From Trichosporon coremiiforme (taxonomy: Eukaryota > Basidiomycota > Tremellomycetes > Trichosporonales > Trichosporonaceae), in contig BCJJ01000015.1 of the NCBI GenBank assembly GCA_039545355.1, forward strand, positions 992,001 through 1,056,000: a stretch of DNA of 64,000 bases, written 5' to 3'. A program made the position numbers and the translations under genes. Below the pieces are notes generated by a model. The model was given only the letters and a program-made list of their open reading frames with translations. It was not told the DNA's origin and did not search any database. Numbering within the stretch: position 1 is the stretch's first letter; each line of letters begins with the position of its first letter. Shown piece after piece: positions 47,080-58,867 of the stretch.

Positions 47080-50000
47080 CTACGCCATCTCGCGGAGGAG
47101 CGCGACCGCGCGCCCCGCCGTCGCCTTGTCGCCCTCCTCGGCCCAGGGCGTCTCCAGGAGGAGTTCCTCGAGCTCAGGCTCTGCCTCGTCGCTGACAGCG
47201 AGGTACAGCGCTTCGGCCGTGACGGTCCGGATCTGATGTCAGCTACTACCAGCTTGTTAAGCTTACACGAGGGAAGCGATGGGAGAGGAGTGAGCCGATG
47301 AATCCCGCGGCGCGCCTCTGTGTGTCGGGGTAGCGGAGGACGAAGACGCCGACGATGACGCGCATCGCGGCCTGCAGACGCTCGATGCTCTTCAGCGTCG
47401 TCAGACCGCGCGCAGCGAGGCCGAGCATGCGCCCCGCCTCCTCCTCGCTGGGCTCGATGCCAGCGTCCATGAGACGCGAGAGAGTCGTCAGCGCGGGGAC
47501 AGCGATGCGGTTCGATGCCAGGTTCGCGGCGAGCACGTCGACGACATCGATGACGAACTGGCTCTCGTCGTGTGTCTGTAGCCACGGGATGAGGGAGCGC
47601 AAGCACCGCTCCGAGGTCGAGTGCACGACCGCACCGGCACTCTGCACGATTCCTGCCGCTACGCTCGCGTGAATCGAAGTCTGGAGCAGTGCCAGGCCGG
47701 CGCTGAACCACTCAGCGGAGGGACGGACGCGCCGCCCGCCGCCCTCAGCGATGGCCACCGCGTCCGCACCCGGCCAGTCCCAGACCGTATCGGCATTGGC
47801 GGCAAGGAGAACGCCCCACGCCTCCGTCGCTGCCCCCCGCACGACATCGAGCTTTTCGAACGCCTGCTTCGCAATACCTGCGATCGCTGGCGTGAACAGT
47901 TCCTGGGGAACGAGCTGGAGCGCGTTCGTCTGGCCTGCTATACCAGCCAGGACCTGCGCAATAGACTTGGCAGATGCAACACGCACCCACGAGCCGACAT
48001 CGCCACGCTGATCGGTCGTGTAGTCATCCAATGCCTCTGTCAGCGTGCGCAGGATGCGCTCGTACTCCATCGCGCGAACTGGCGTCAGTTCAATCTCGTC
48101 ACGTAACTTACTGAGGGGCACGCTATCTGATATCTGCATCGAGATCTCTGCAAGCGACTGTACGGCGTTCCGCCGTGTCTCGACGTCCGCCTTCGCGTCC
48201 TTCCCGAACTGGCTTAGGAGCGCGTCCAGAGGGCCGCTGACCTCGGCGGCGGTGCGGTACTGGTAGCTACCGAGGCAGAGGGTGGCCGCCTGCCGTGTCG
48301 AGGGGCGCGCGGCGTCGAGCTCGCTCATAGTTCGCCGTACGTAAGTCACACTGTTGTCGGGCTGCACCTCACTCATGACACGACACAGAGCCGCAAGCGA
48401 GTCGTGCACGTCGGTTTCGCGCCGCTGTGTCGCGGCAGAGAAAAAGCGCTCCAGTGGTGATAGGTCTGCGGAAGACGTAAGTGCCGCAGCGGCCAACTGG
48501 CAACCGCCGTTAACGATGTCGGCCGCATTCGTGGTGACGAGAGCGCCGGGGCGGACCTTCGTCAGCGCCTCGAACAGCTCAGTCTTCCCGTCGTCGCCCA
48601 ACATGGGAGCAATACGGGACAGGGCGAGAAGAGCACCGTGCGCGCTCGCCGAGTCGAACGAAGAAACCTGCGCCAGCTCGCGGCTGACGGAGTCAGGGAT
48701 ATCGGCTGGGTCGAGCTGGAGGAGCGAAGCGAGTGCGGTAGCACCAGCCATTCGCATCACCGCATCCCAATGGCGAAGCGTGATGTTGTGCAAGTGCTCC
48801 CGGAACACCTTGCGATACCCTGCGTGGTGGGCTGCGGCGGGAGCAGCTTCCGTGAAAGCCTTGCGGCGAATGGACACGGAAAAGAAGTCGATCTTGCCCA
48901 GGACGTCGATGCCCTCGGGGAATAGCCCTGAGCGACCAACACCCTCCTGGAAGGCGGCGGAGGCAGCACGGCGCACACCGACCTCGCGGTCGAACACGGC
49001 CACGCTGGCCAGAGTCGTTGCCATGAGCTCGGCGAACGGCTTCAGCTGCTGTGGCGTGGCGGCGCGTGACAGCGACCACAGGACGTAGGACGCGGCGTCT
49101 CGCACGTTGGAGCCAATGCTGTGCGACGCCCGGCGAAGGTCAAACGTGAGCGCCTTCACGACCCAGGGGATGACCTCGTCGACGGCCTCGGCGGGAAGTA
49201 GGCCACGGCGCGCCAGTTCCGCTACGGCGAGACACACACCATGCCAGCGCGCTTCTCCTCGCGACGTCTCCTGCCCTCCAAGTCCCATCGTTCCGTTCCC
49301 TCCGGCGCTTCCTCCTGGGTCGATGACGGTGCCGAACTTGGTCAGGATGACCGGGTCATCGTCGCTTCCGGCGAAGAGTCCGATGACAGCCGAGACGATC
49401 TGGTCCGACAGCTCGGCCGGAAGAAGCGCCGCGATGCGAGCGAGGTACTTCGCTGCCGAGTATCGCACGATCGTGTCCTTGTCTCCGAGCGCGGACATGA
49501 GATCGTCGAGAACCTCCTCGATACCCTCGGGTAGATCGGCGTCGGGTTGATCTCGCAGCCCCGCTCCCAGGCAGGCAACCCACCAACGTCCGTTCGCCTT
49601 CGTCGCAAGTTTTCGGATAAGGCCAGAGGTCGCGCTCGTCGTGCTTCCCGCGAGGTGCGGGATAAGGCTCTCCTCGAAGAACGCTCGCAGAATGGGGAGC
49701 TCCTTCTGCGGAGCCATGCCAGGGAGCACCGCCAGGAATGAAAACAGCGATGCAACGAGATTCGCTTCCTGTTCCCTCTCTCCTTCTTCCAGAGCGGCAG
49801 ACGCCCATTTGAGGAAACCAGGCAGACCGTCCAAAGCGTCCTCGCGCGCATACAGACGTGCCAGGATCAGCGCTCCGTACTCTCCATCCTTGCCAGGGTT
49901 TGACAGCAGCGGAAGAGCAAGTAGCGTGACTCTAACAGCCAATGGAGGTATCGGGACGGAGAAGAGCCGCTCATGCGTCGGGATATCCAGATTCGTCGGG

Positions 50001-50677
50001 ACGTCCTCCGTGCTCAGCGCCGACAGACTGAACGGCACTGTCAGCAGCAGGGCAAGCCATAGGAGCAGGACAGCTCTCAGCTCCCAAGCTCTTTCGGAGG
50101 CAACAAGACTATGATGGAGTAGTCCTGAGCGGTCGGACGGGGGCGAAAGGACAGCGATCAGGTTGGACAGGTGCGGCAATGTGCTGGGGAAGTAGGGCAC
50201 TGTGGTCAGCTATCACGCTGCAGACGGCCTGCACTTACCGACCGACTTCCATCCTCGGACTTTGACAACCCAGTTGAGAACACGACCTATCCGTGCAAAG
50301 CGTGCCGGGTCCGGCTCTCGGCCATCTGTCAAGAGAGCGAGTTGTCTCCCTAACGCCGCCATGAGTGGAGGTACAATGTCGCCCATCGCCGGGTCCAGGA
50401 GTCCAGGCATTGGGAGGTAGAAATCGAGCTGGTGTTAGTCTGTCAGCGGCGCAGAAAAACTCACGATTGCCCCCATTTTCTTCACGAGCTCGTCCTCAGC
50501 CTCGCTCTCCTCTGGACTCGGCGTCGCTTGCACATCGATGGCCAGGAATTGCTTCAGTAAGCCCAAAAACTCGTCCCGGTGGCCGAAGTTGCTGTAAGTG
50601 GGGTCGGAGTCGTCAACGACCTCAGCCAGGGCGGCTTCTCGCCTCGCGGGCGAGGAGGGCTGGGTACGTTGGACCAT
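47080..50677 (-). CDS. CIN1: Tubulin-folding cofactor D (TBCD/Cin1)
   Basis: Four exons: 50677-50465, 50428-50239, 50199-47267 and 47232-47080, giving 1162 residues. Cofactor D captures beta-tubulin and, with cofactors E and C, forms the tubulin heterodimer. The sequence is a long HEAT-repeat solenoid. Family-typical blocks include FLPxPGLLDP-like text near the start (LDFYLPMPGLLDP), KDTIVRYSAAKYLARIAALL, RWHGVCLAVAELARRGLLP, GSNVRDAASYVLWSLSRA and FDREVGVRRAASAAFQEGVG. The C-terminal exon adds LEELLLETPWAEEGDKATAG. Length matches the family (about 1,000-1,200 residues). The start at 50677 lies 828 nt from the divergent gene at 51506. Confidence 0.93.
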
Positions 50678-51505
50678 ATGGCTCTATGCTAAGGATGGTA
50701 GGTTCGTCGTGGCGATCAGAACGCCGGTGACCAGTGAGTCAGCCGCATGGACACTCTTTCTGGACGCGTTCGCGACCATTCGTGCGGAGCCCCCCGAGGT
50801 CGGAACCAAATAGAGTTGACATGTTGAGCGAAGTAGGGGGCTGGCGACTAAGACGTCGATGCATCTCTCCTTCTATCGTGGTTTTCATTTCGGCTTCCAT
50901 GGGTGCACTGTTAACGTGCTCTGAACGACGTTGGCTGGCTTTCAAAAGCCCCAAGTTACCCCGCAGCGGTGGGGCTTCGCGTCGGCAGTTCCAGCGCCAC
51001 GATTACGTGCTGCGCTTTCTTGCTATTCACGCACCGTAATGTCCAACGAACCAGACCCACATCGCTGGGGATCACATCAAGACCGCGTCCCAGCCTTCTA
51101 TGAGACTTGAGAAACTGAGGGGGGAGCTGACAGTCTAACGCTGATCTAGAAGCAAGGTGGCCGTACATGTGAACCCGGACCGGGCCGAAGACACTAGTGC
51201 AGATCGAGGGATCGTTGCTCTTACGCGATCTCATGCCTAGCCATCGTGTTTGTTTGCCACCCAGGCTGTTGCCGCCGACGGTAGGAAAGAGTGATATAAC
51301 GACAGCTATCGCGTCTTTTGTTTACTTTCCATCCTCCTCTCCACTTTCGTTACTCAGCTCCCTCTTCTCTTCTTCCTCTCCACCCACTTCCCTGCCCTCT
51401 TTCTCCTCTTCGCACGTCCACTCCCTTCCTGCCTGATATTCTCACCTGCTCGTTGCCCATAGCATCCCAACTTGCCCATAGTATCCCAACAAGAACAACT
51501 CGAAC
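50678..51505. promoter_or_regulatory. Divergent upstream region of cofactor D and Cys-rich protein genes
   Basis: No coding sequence with support. From about 51310 to 51500 the plus strand is strongly pyrimidine-rich, which suggests the 5' leader of the 51506 gene. This leader contains a duplicated 19-nt element (listed). Confidence 0.5.
51453..51490 (+). repeat. Direct repeat, two copies of a 19-nt element
   Basis: TTGCCCATAGCATCCCAAC is followed immediately by TTGCCCATAGTATCCCAAC, one mismatch apart. It lies 16-53 nt before the start codon of the Cys-rich gene, so it is probably transcribed as part of its leader. Confidence 0.9.
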
Positions 51506-52848
51506 ATGTCTTCCTCCGGCCTGTCATCCCAGCTCACTCACCCAGTTTCCATGTCATACTCCGGCACAGTCTCTGAGACCGCCTCAGCCACGAAAGGGCC
51601 TGTTGCCCCCTCTCAAGGTACGTCACTTGAACTCCCATGTCATCTGCTGATACACTCACAGTCGATGCTTCAATTCCAGCTCTCGAAACTCTTGTTCACG
51701 AACTGCGTCAGTTCCGGGAGGACTTCGCCCCTCGAGCCGATGATCTTGGCCAGGACGACTCGGCCGCTGCCTCCACGCCCACTCGTGACCGAATCCTCCT
51801 CGTTCAAGTTCAGCAGCAGGCACTTCAACTTGCTGCTGCCGAGTATCAGCTCTTGACTGCCAAGCGGGACGTCAAGGACCTGCGCTCCGCTCTGGACAAG
51901 GCTGAGGCCGATAAGGCTCGCTTGGAGAAGCAGGCTGCGCTGAACGCGGCTGCCACGTCCGAGATCGCGACTATGGACGTGCTGAAGAAGGAGTTCACGA
52001 AGCTGAAGCACCATCTTGACTCCCGCTTGGAGCACTACCTCGGCCAATCCTCCCCTCAAACGATCGGCTCTGCTTCTTACTCCGCGCCAGCTCCTTCGAT
52101 GTCACCCGTTGCGGTTACGAGTGCTCCGCCCAAGACTCGAGCAGCAAAGGTCAAGGGCCGCCAACCGCTCATTCACAGGTGGGAGGTCGACACTACGACT
52201 GCCTCACAAGGATCTCATCCTCTCGACCACTCACAGGACTGCGGTTGCTCTGTCGCCTGTCTTCAGTGGGCGGAGAATGTCCCTGTTGACACCACCACCG
52301 CCAACAGCGGAGCTCGGCACTGCAATCTCTACTCGTACTCGGCCTACATGTCACCAATCAATGCGGCCTTACTGAAGGGCAACCATCACGGCATGGAATG
52401 CAACTGCATCATTTGCATGCAATGGTCCAGTCCGTCGAGTCAAGAGCGCTGCCACTCTGCGTCCAACCACCCTTGCTCGTGCTACGACTGCAGCCTGGCC
52501 CACGTCCTGGCGGACCGAGCTGACAAGGATGGGCACCCCACGCACTCAGCCAAGAGCTCGATTCATTCGACCCACTCGACCTGTTACGAGCCCTCCGAAT
52601 CACGCATTGGTCGCTCCACCCACTCCAGGGCGGTGAGCGAGGCGTTCGGAAACGACTCCTACTCGCTCATGCTGAACTACATGTTGAACTCGAACGTCGG
52701 CTCGCCTTCAGGCTCTGTCAAGCGAGTCTCCACTCGCTCGAGGGCCAACTCGAGCGCGGAAGCCGGCGGCTGGACGCCACCCAAGGCACCCTCCGTCTGC
52801 CCACCGCCTTTTTCTGTGCGCTGGACGTCCGGCCACATGTACCCATGA
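51506..52848 (+). CDS. Unrecognised coiled-coil protein with three CxC-x(2,3)-C motifs
   Basis: Two exons, 51506-51617 and 51662-52848, encode 432 residues. I do not recognise the family. The N-terminal 80 residues are Ser/Thr-rich. Residues about 82-163 form a predicted coiled coil with heptad-like Leu/Ala spacing (LRSALDKAEADKARLEKQA). A basic stretch near residue 195-205 follows (KTRAAKVKGRQ). Then three short Cys motifs occur: CGCSVACLQW (Cys 231, 233, 237), CNCIICMQW (284, 286, 289) and CSCYDCSLA (309, 311, 314), each next to His and Ser. The C-terminus is Ser/His/Thr-rich. No signal peptide or membrane segment is visible. The Cys motifs could bind metal or form disulfides. It could act as a scaffold, but this is only inference. 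Confidence 0.72.
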
Positions 52849-53057
52849 TTCGCAACCTGTGTTCTCGAGTAACCTCACCGTCTTTACAACCTAACGACTT
52901 TCTCCCGTCAGTATAAATGGCCTAATGTATGTGCGTTGAATAGCTCGGAGCTGCCATCAGAGTGCCAGGATAATGTCAGTACAGAGCCGTCAGACTGCTT
53001 CCCATCCGCGTGAGCTGAATTGCGTACACCTTTTCCACTTGCTATACTGATATCAGA

Positions 53058-54237
53058 TTACAACTTGGCCTGAGCCTGTCCGGCCCTCTTGGCGGCGGCC
53101 TTCGCCTTAGCCTTCTCCTGGAAGCGCTTGATGGCATCCTTGTGCTCTTGAGACCTGTGTCTCTCGTCGACGGCGGCCATCTCGTCAATGTTGACCTTGT
53201 GGAGGTACTTCCTCTGCTCCTGGGTGCGGACCTGGGCCTTACTGACAACGATGGAGCCGAAAGCGAGGTCCTCAAGGTAGTCCTGAACCTTCTTGATGAC
53301 GGTCTCCTGGAATCCGTTCGGGTCGAGGATGCCAGCAAACAGGCCGGTGTGCCTGAGATCGTCCATCGGCACCGTCTCGGCGAGGTAGAGCAGGCGCGTC
53401 GTGAGCGAGTTACCAAACAGCGGGGGGAAGGTGACGGAGGAACAGCCCTCAAGCGAAATGCCGAGGCGGGAGAAGGGCGTCGTGAGGGTGACGTTCTCGA
53501 CAGCGTAGACGAGGTCGAACAGAGGAAGGGTCGTGACGGTGATACCATACGCGGGGCCCTGGAGCGCACAAACAGCGAGCTTGGGGAAGTCGATCAGCAT
53601 AGCGATGTACTTCGTCGCGGGGGATTCGGTGCGCGGCGTCTTCGGGCCGTCGGCGCCCATGCCGCCCGCACCGATGGCGGCGCCCGCTGAGAAGTAACGT
53701 CCAGTCGAGGTGCTGAGGGGTCAGCCTTTGTCCAGTTAAGCTTCGCTCCACCGATTGCGAGCACGCAGTCGCGTCGGCGACCGCCAAGCCAGTCGCACCG
53801 GCCAGCCCGGTAGTGGGATCTCGACTTTTCCTAGCGCTGACATCCAGCAGACTATGGCCCAAGCCGAACTCCGACATGTCTCGGGCATGTCTCGGGCATG
53901 CGCGCCTTCGGTCCTCGCCGTTGGAAACTCACACAACAACCGCCTTGATGTCGTCGTTGTCGCGCGCCCAGTCGAAGCCCTTAATGAGCTCGAGATACTT
54001 TTCTCCACCGAAAGCGTTCAGATTCTTGGGTGTGTCCAGGCGAAGCTCAAGCACTCCGTGCGGGTGCACGACGGGGATGACCTCGTTGAGCTCGGGGAGG
54101 GGTGCCATTGTGGTGTTTCTTCGGACTTGCGTTCCACCAGTGAGAGACGGCAGCGAAGGCAGCGACGGTAACGAGGGGAGGGGGTTGGGCAGCGAGGAGG
54201 GGAGTTGGGGGAGGGAGCGCAGGAGTGAGCGAATCAT
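53058..54237 (-). CDS. Enoyl-CoA hydratase/isomerase family protein (delta3,delta2-enoyl-CoA isomerase-like)
   Basis: Two exons, 54237-53933 and 53712-53058, encode 319 residues. The core is a crotonase fold: VLELRLDTPKNLNAFGGEKY, then VTSTGRYFSAGAAIG (the oxyanion-hole region, formed by splicing), LAVCALQGPAYGITVTTLPL, and SRLGISLEGCSSVTFPPLFG. The pattern and the C-terminal Glu position resemble ECI1/ECI2 isomerases, which shift the double bond of unsaturated fatty acyl-CoAs for beta-oxidation. The C-terminus is QAQAKL, a probable PTS1 peroxisomal signal. The N-terminus MIRSLLRSLPQLPSSLPN, with repeated PSL units, looks like a mitochondrial presequence, and a second in-frame Met (residue 44, MAPLPEL) could start a shorter form. 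The 220-nt intron contains a short tandem repeat. Confidence 0.85.
53874..53899. repeat. Short tandem repeat CATGTCTCGGG, 2.4 copies
   Basis: Two complete copies of the 11-nt unit and a partial third copy can be read within the intron of the isomerase gene. Confidence 0.85.
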
Positions 54238-54796
54238 TTGAGATAGATATAAGGTGGGCTGCGAGCGAGACTAAGAACTAGCCCCCGGGTAGGTATTGCC
54301 GGCCTTACATAGCTAGCTGGAGATGGCCCCGCGGCCGTCGAAATATGGGCGGAAAGGCGGAGATGGCCGACCGCAGAGCCCCCCACCGAAAGATTGGGGA
54401 TCGCCTTCCTCCTGTTCCTTGATGGAGCTGCTGTACCTTGTACTGCCTCTTCGTCATCAGCGCACGCTGCATTCGGAAGCTGCGGCCCGCACTTTGGGAA
54501 TGACAGCTGGGTTGTACCCGCATCTGGGATGGGTCTCAATGCCTTGGCGAGGTGACGGCCCACGCCGTTGAGGCTCACGCGACGGTGATGGCGTACATCA
54601 ATCCAAGAATGCGAATGCCGGACCGAGTCGGATTTCTATTCACCGATCTCGTGCCTCTCTGCATCACTCACCATAGTCTTCAGTGCACACTACGCGACTG
54701 CTAAGACCGTCGTCAGCAAGGCCATATCACTTCAGCTGCAAGCTGACGCTCAGTCGATGAGGTAATGCACAGTTTTGACATCTTCTACACAACAGT
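54238..54796. other. Intergenic region between isomerase 5' end and LIG4 3' end
   Basis: No coding sequence with support. It contains the isomerase promoter and the downstream region of LIG4. Confidence 0.5.
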
Positions 54797-57700
54797 CTAC
54801 TTTGGCTTGTGCGCTGATGTCAGTTCGATTCTCCGGCATAACAACTCACAATCCTCGTCCACCAGCGTGTCTTCGTCGACGCACTCTTCGACCCAGCTCG
54901 GGGTCACGATGTACTTGCGCTTCGGCCTGGGGTCAGCTGCCAGAGCCCCTCATTGAGCTTACAAAGACGCTGTCTTGCGCACAATCGACACGTAGCGCCC
55001 CGAGTCCTCGTCGTCCATGATGACATGCGTCGCGTCCATCAGATTCGTCACGATGCGGCCGCCATGCTCTTTCAGCAAACCTGCGATCTTATCGAGGCTG
55101 TGCTGGTCAGCTACCGGGGAGATCAGCGGAACATACCGCTCAATGGCGGCTGAAGGCGGTGCGGACGACGTCAGTTCGTTCAGCTCCGCATTCTCCGGCG
55201 TGTCAATGTAGAAGCTGAATGTCGCGAAGAGCGAGTCCTCATCGTACTCCATCGCTTCACCGCCCATCTGCTGTTAGCTGAACCATCTGAGAGACTCAGC
55301 TTACCTCGGACGTTTGGCCGGCCTGTCCAACAGGGAAGAGCGGTCGGTAACCCTCGCCGCCTTCTTCCTGCGTTGACTGAGTGACCCACAGGTTGGAGCC
55401 TGTAGATGGGGTAGGCAGCGTGGGGGACAGCTCCCTCGGCTCCTCTCCCCCCTTCTCCTCTTCCATTTCCTCCTCCTCTTCCTCCTCCTCTTCCTCGCGA
55501 TCTTCTGCCTCATGGTGGCTAGATGCATCGCTGTCGTCGGCGGCAGCGGAGCGAAGGGCAGCTGAGAACGAAGCTGTTCGCCCCTCGTCATCGCCCATAC
55601 CCCAGTCGACGAGCTGCTTCGTCGCATAGGTGCCAGCTCTGTCGACCGCGTCGGCCACGGCCGACTGCTTGTCATCATTCTCTTCGACCTCCTCCACATC
55701 GCTGTCGGCGTTGTCGGCGCCCGACTTCTCGTCGTACTCATCCAATGTTTGGTTGAATGCTCGTTGAGATTCAGCATCCTCAGACGCCACGACGAAGAAC
55801 CTCATAGTCAGCTTTGGTTCACGTGGGCGGCTCTCACTCCTTGAACATAGGCAGCAGCTTGTTACGCTTGATGGACTCGTGGATCCAGCTCGGCTTGATA
55901 ACACTGTTACCCTTCTTGATCTGGGCTTTCACGCGAGGCGCTGGTGGTCAGTTGGAGGGTATAAAACATCTCACTTTTATCGTCACAGGATATGACTACA
56001 GCAGAGTTGTCACCGAACTGGGCTTGCGTGAAGTTTCCGCCATGCTTGTGGACTAGGGACTCGAGTTCAGACTTCGAGTAATCTGGAGTTCCCTTCGGAA
56101 TGACTGCGTGTCAGCTATGTCGTAATGTGGGAAGCTTACAGAAGGTAATACCATCGAAAATGCGGTCTGACACACCTTCGGCGGATAGTTTCTGGCCCTT
56201 GAAGCTCTCAAAAAGCTCTACCTTTCGCTTAGAAGTTACCTGGCGTCGTTTGCGCGAGCTACGGTCAGCTTGCACAGAGAAAATGTCAACTTACGTGCCC
56301 TGATCGTCATCTGTGTAACGCTTGGTGTCTTTTTGAAGAGCCTGCGTGAACTCATCCAGACTTAGCTAACGGGTCAGCTCGACATCGGGAAGAGTCAGCT
56401 CACGCAGTTCCACATGTCGCGATCCTGGGTCTCATCTGAGGAGGGGTGGCTGCGACTTTCTCTGTCCCAGAAGATGTAACGACAGCGTGGGAAGCGAAGC
56501 GTGTAGCCTGACCCGTACCCAGTGGCCGGGAAGACGATCTCAGAAGCCTTGACAGCAATCACGAACGAGTGCTCGGGTTCGATGTAGACGTCCGCTGCCA
56601 GTCAGCTACTGCGTGAGCTCAGACTCACGTTTGTCATCAATCCCAACGGGCCCCATGTCCATCCATGAAGGTGGCTTCGCCCGGTCGAATGGGATCCAGT
56701 GCTTTCGATGCTTAGAGCTGACCGTTAGCGGACACGAATGTAAGTCCAGCTTACAGAATCCATTCGTAGTCGGCAAGTGTCATTCCGGAGCCGACTCTGC
56801 AGAGGGTCGTGAATCTGAAGTCAGGAATGGCATGGCATGGCTCCTCACCTCGGCCTGTCTCCGTTGCCGTCGTCTTCTTGAGGAATTCGCAAGCCGCAAA
56901 GCAGACTGGAAATCTTGCCTGTGCGACCACCTTGGCCCCACCAGCCGCCAAGCACCAGTAGGTCCAAGTTCTGTAATGTCAGCTGCCGACATGCATCAGA
57001 CGTACCTCTCCCATCTGGTCGGCGTACTCGGGCTTCACCTTGACCCATTCAGAGGAGCGTCCGTTTGTCACATATCGAGTGTTAGTCTTTTTGACGACCA
57101 ATCCTTCTCCCCTGGAATGGTCAGCAGGAGCGTCTATGGCAGCTCACCTTTGCTCCAGAATCTCTTCCAAGAAGTTGCGGATGTCCTTCCCCGTCCTGCC
57201 CCTGCGCTCTTCGACAAACTCCAGGCGACCCTTGAAAGCATCCAAGTTGCTAAACAATCTGGGAGACCGGAGTAGTTTCTTCCTCTCGCCCAGGCGTCGA
57301 TCTGTCAGGCACTTGCCGTTGAGATAGAGAATGTCGAAGACCTTGACTGGCGGTCAGCGCGGCTCATGTGAGCTCGAAAACTTACAGCAAGGTCTGGGTG
57401 CATTCTCATCATTCGCCTTGTCTGGACAGTCAGCAGAGCCGCCCACCCAAAACTCACCAAGAGCAGCAGTCTTCAGGGATCCGAAGGCGAGATACTTTTC
57501 CAGAGCCGGATCCCACACCATCATCTCGCCGTCCAAGATGACACTGAAAGTCAGCGATACCCAGCCAAACCTTTCTCACCTTTGAACTCCAGGCTCAAAC
57601 GCAGCGGAAATGAACGGGGTCAGGCTGCCTTCGCCGACATGCGCGCCGTACAGGTACGCTGGGAATTAGATAAAGAACCTTGACATCAACTCACTGTAAT

Positions 57701-58867
57701 CCTTCGCCTTCCGTGAGCAGTAGAACCACTGCGCTCCACCGCCACGCATGTGAAGCTGGATTCGCTCACCATCCAGCTTCTCCTCCATGACAAACTCCTG
57801 GTTGGGGCCGCCGACAAGCTTGGCTATACCATCATGGTTGGAGTTCGGGGAACGATGGCACAGCTGAGGGAGGAAGCATTTGAAGAGATCGATGTCCGCT
57901 TGCTGCGCTGTCAGCTGAGAAGGGCCAGCCAGTGTACTCACATGCTTTTCCAGCCTGATGTCCGGCTCGTACAGGGTCCAACATACGCGTTTCAAATCAG
58001 AGCAGACGTTAAACAGAGTACCGGCTTCTGGATGAAGACAACTGAGAACACCCTTCTCCTTCACCGATATCCTCAGGTCTACGGTCAGCCAAACCCCGGT
58101 CGATCGCACCTTTGAGGATAATCCTGATGATCCACTCTTGCTCAGCTGCAGTAGCCTTCTCGTTTACGGTACGCAGGATGGCTACCACGTCGGCACTGCA
58201 TTGTCAGCTCCCTCGGCCCGTGGGTAAATGCGTTAGCTCACGCTTTCAGGTTGTGCCCCGCCAGCTTGTCGAGCACATCGTTTACGTCACCTATCGTGAG
58301 AGAGCCTTGCTCTACCGTCGACCGAGCCTTGATCTCGTGATATGCGACACGGGCAAAGTCACCACTCGCATTTTCCTTGCATCAGCAGCCAGCAGCAGAG
58401 CGGCGCTCACCTGCCCGTCCACAGGTGTTTTCCAGTTTTTGAGACGCTTGGCAGCATCTCCGTGCTTGTCGAGACCGAGCACCTCCGTGTATGCCCTAGC
58501 GAGGTTTGCTTCTTTCAGGTGGTACACAGGTCTTTCCCTATCACGCTGAGGTTTAGCTTGACAGATCATTTTCGATGCTCACGTCGGGCAACAGAAGACG
58601 AATGAGTGGATAGAAGTCGTTGCCGACCCTAGTCCTCCAGATTTGCATGAACCTTGTCAGGGTATCTATACGTTTCGCCGGCTTCTCGTTACGTAGGCGG
58701 TCCATCGTCGAGCACAGGATCCCAAAGGCAGGTGTGTCTTTGAAGTTGCGACAGTGCGCCGGACGCTCGAGTTGTGTGGCTGGGGCGAGCTGAGAGGATG
58801 CTGGAGCATCCTGGGACTCTTCCTGAGTGTGGGAGGGATAGACCTTGCCATCCCGATAGAACGGCAT
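54797..58867 (-). CDS. LIG4: DNA ligase IV (Lig4/Dnl4), many tiny introns; 5' end uncertain
   Basis: ATP-dependent ligase of non-homologous end joining. I can place 23 exons from 58867 to 54797: ends at 58583, 58411, 58242, 58110, 57942, 57695, 57580, 57458, 57386, 57148, 57006, 56849, 56755, 56629, 56404, 56295, 56140, 55975, 55838, 55305, 54963, 54850 and 54797, separated by introns of 31-46 nt, all in phase (1089 residues). Family blocks: RDRERPVYHLKEANLARAY, the active-site EEKLDGERIQLHM (K301 in this numbering), EGSLTPFISAAFEPGVQ, ILDGEMMVW, GEGLVVKK, WVKVKPEY and LDLLVLGGWWGQGGRTGK. Two BRCT domains follow (FDGITFC...; LKEHGGRIVTNLMDATHVI), with an acidic Glu-run linker at 55441-55500. 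The first ATG in frame is 58867, but the preceding in-frame sequence (FLDLC) looks like ligase N-terminus without an ATG, so an upstream exon is likely. Confidence 0.93.
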
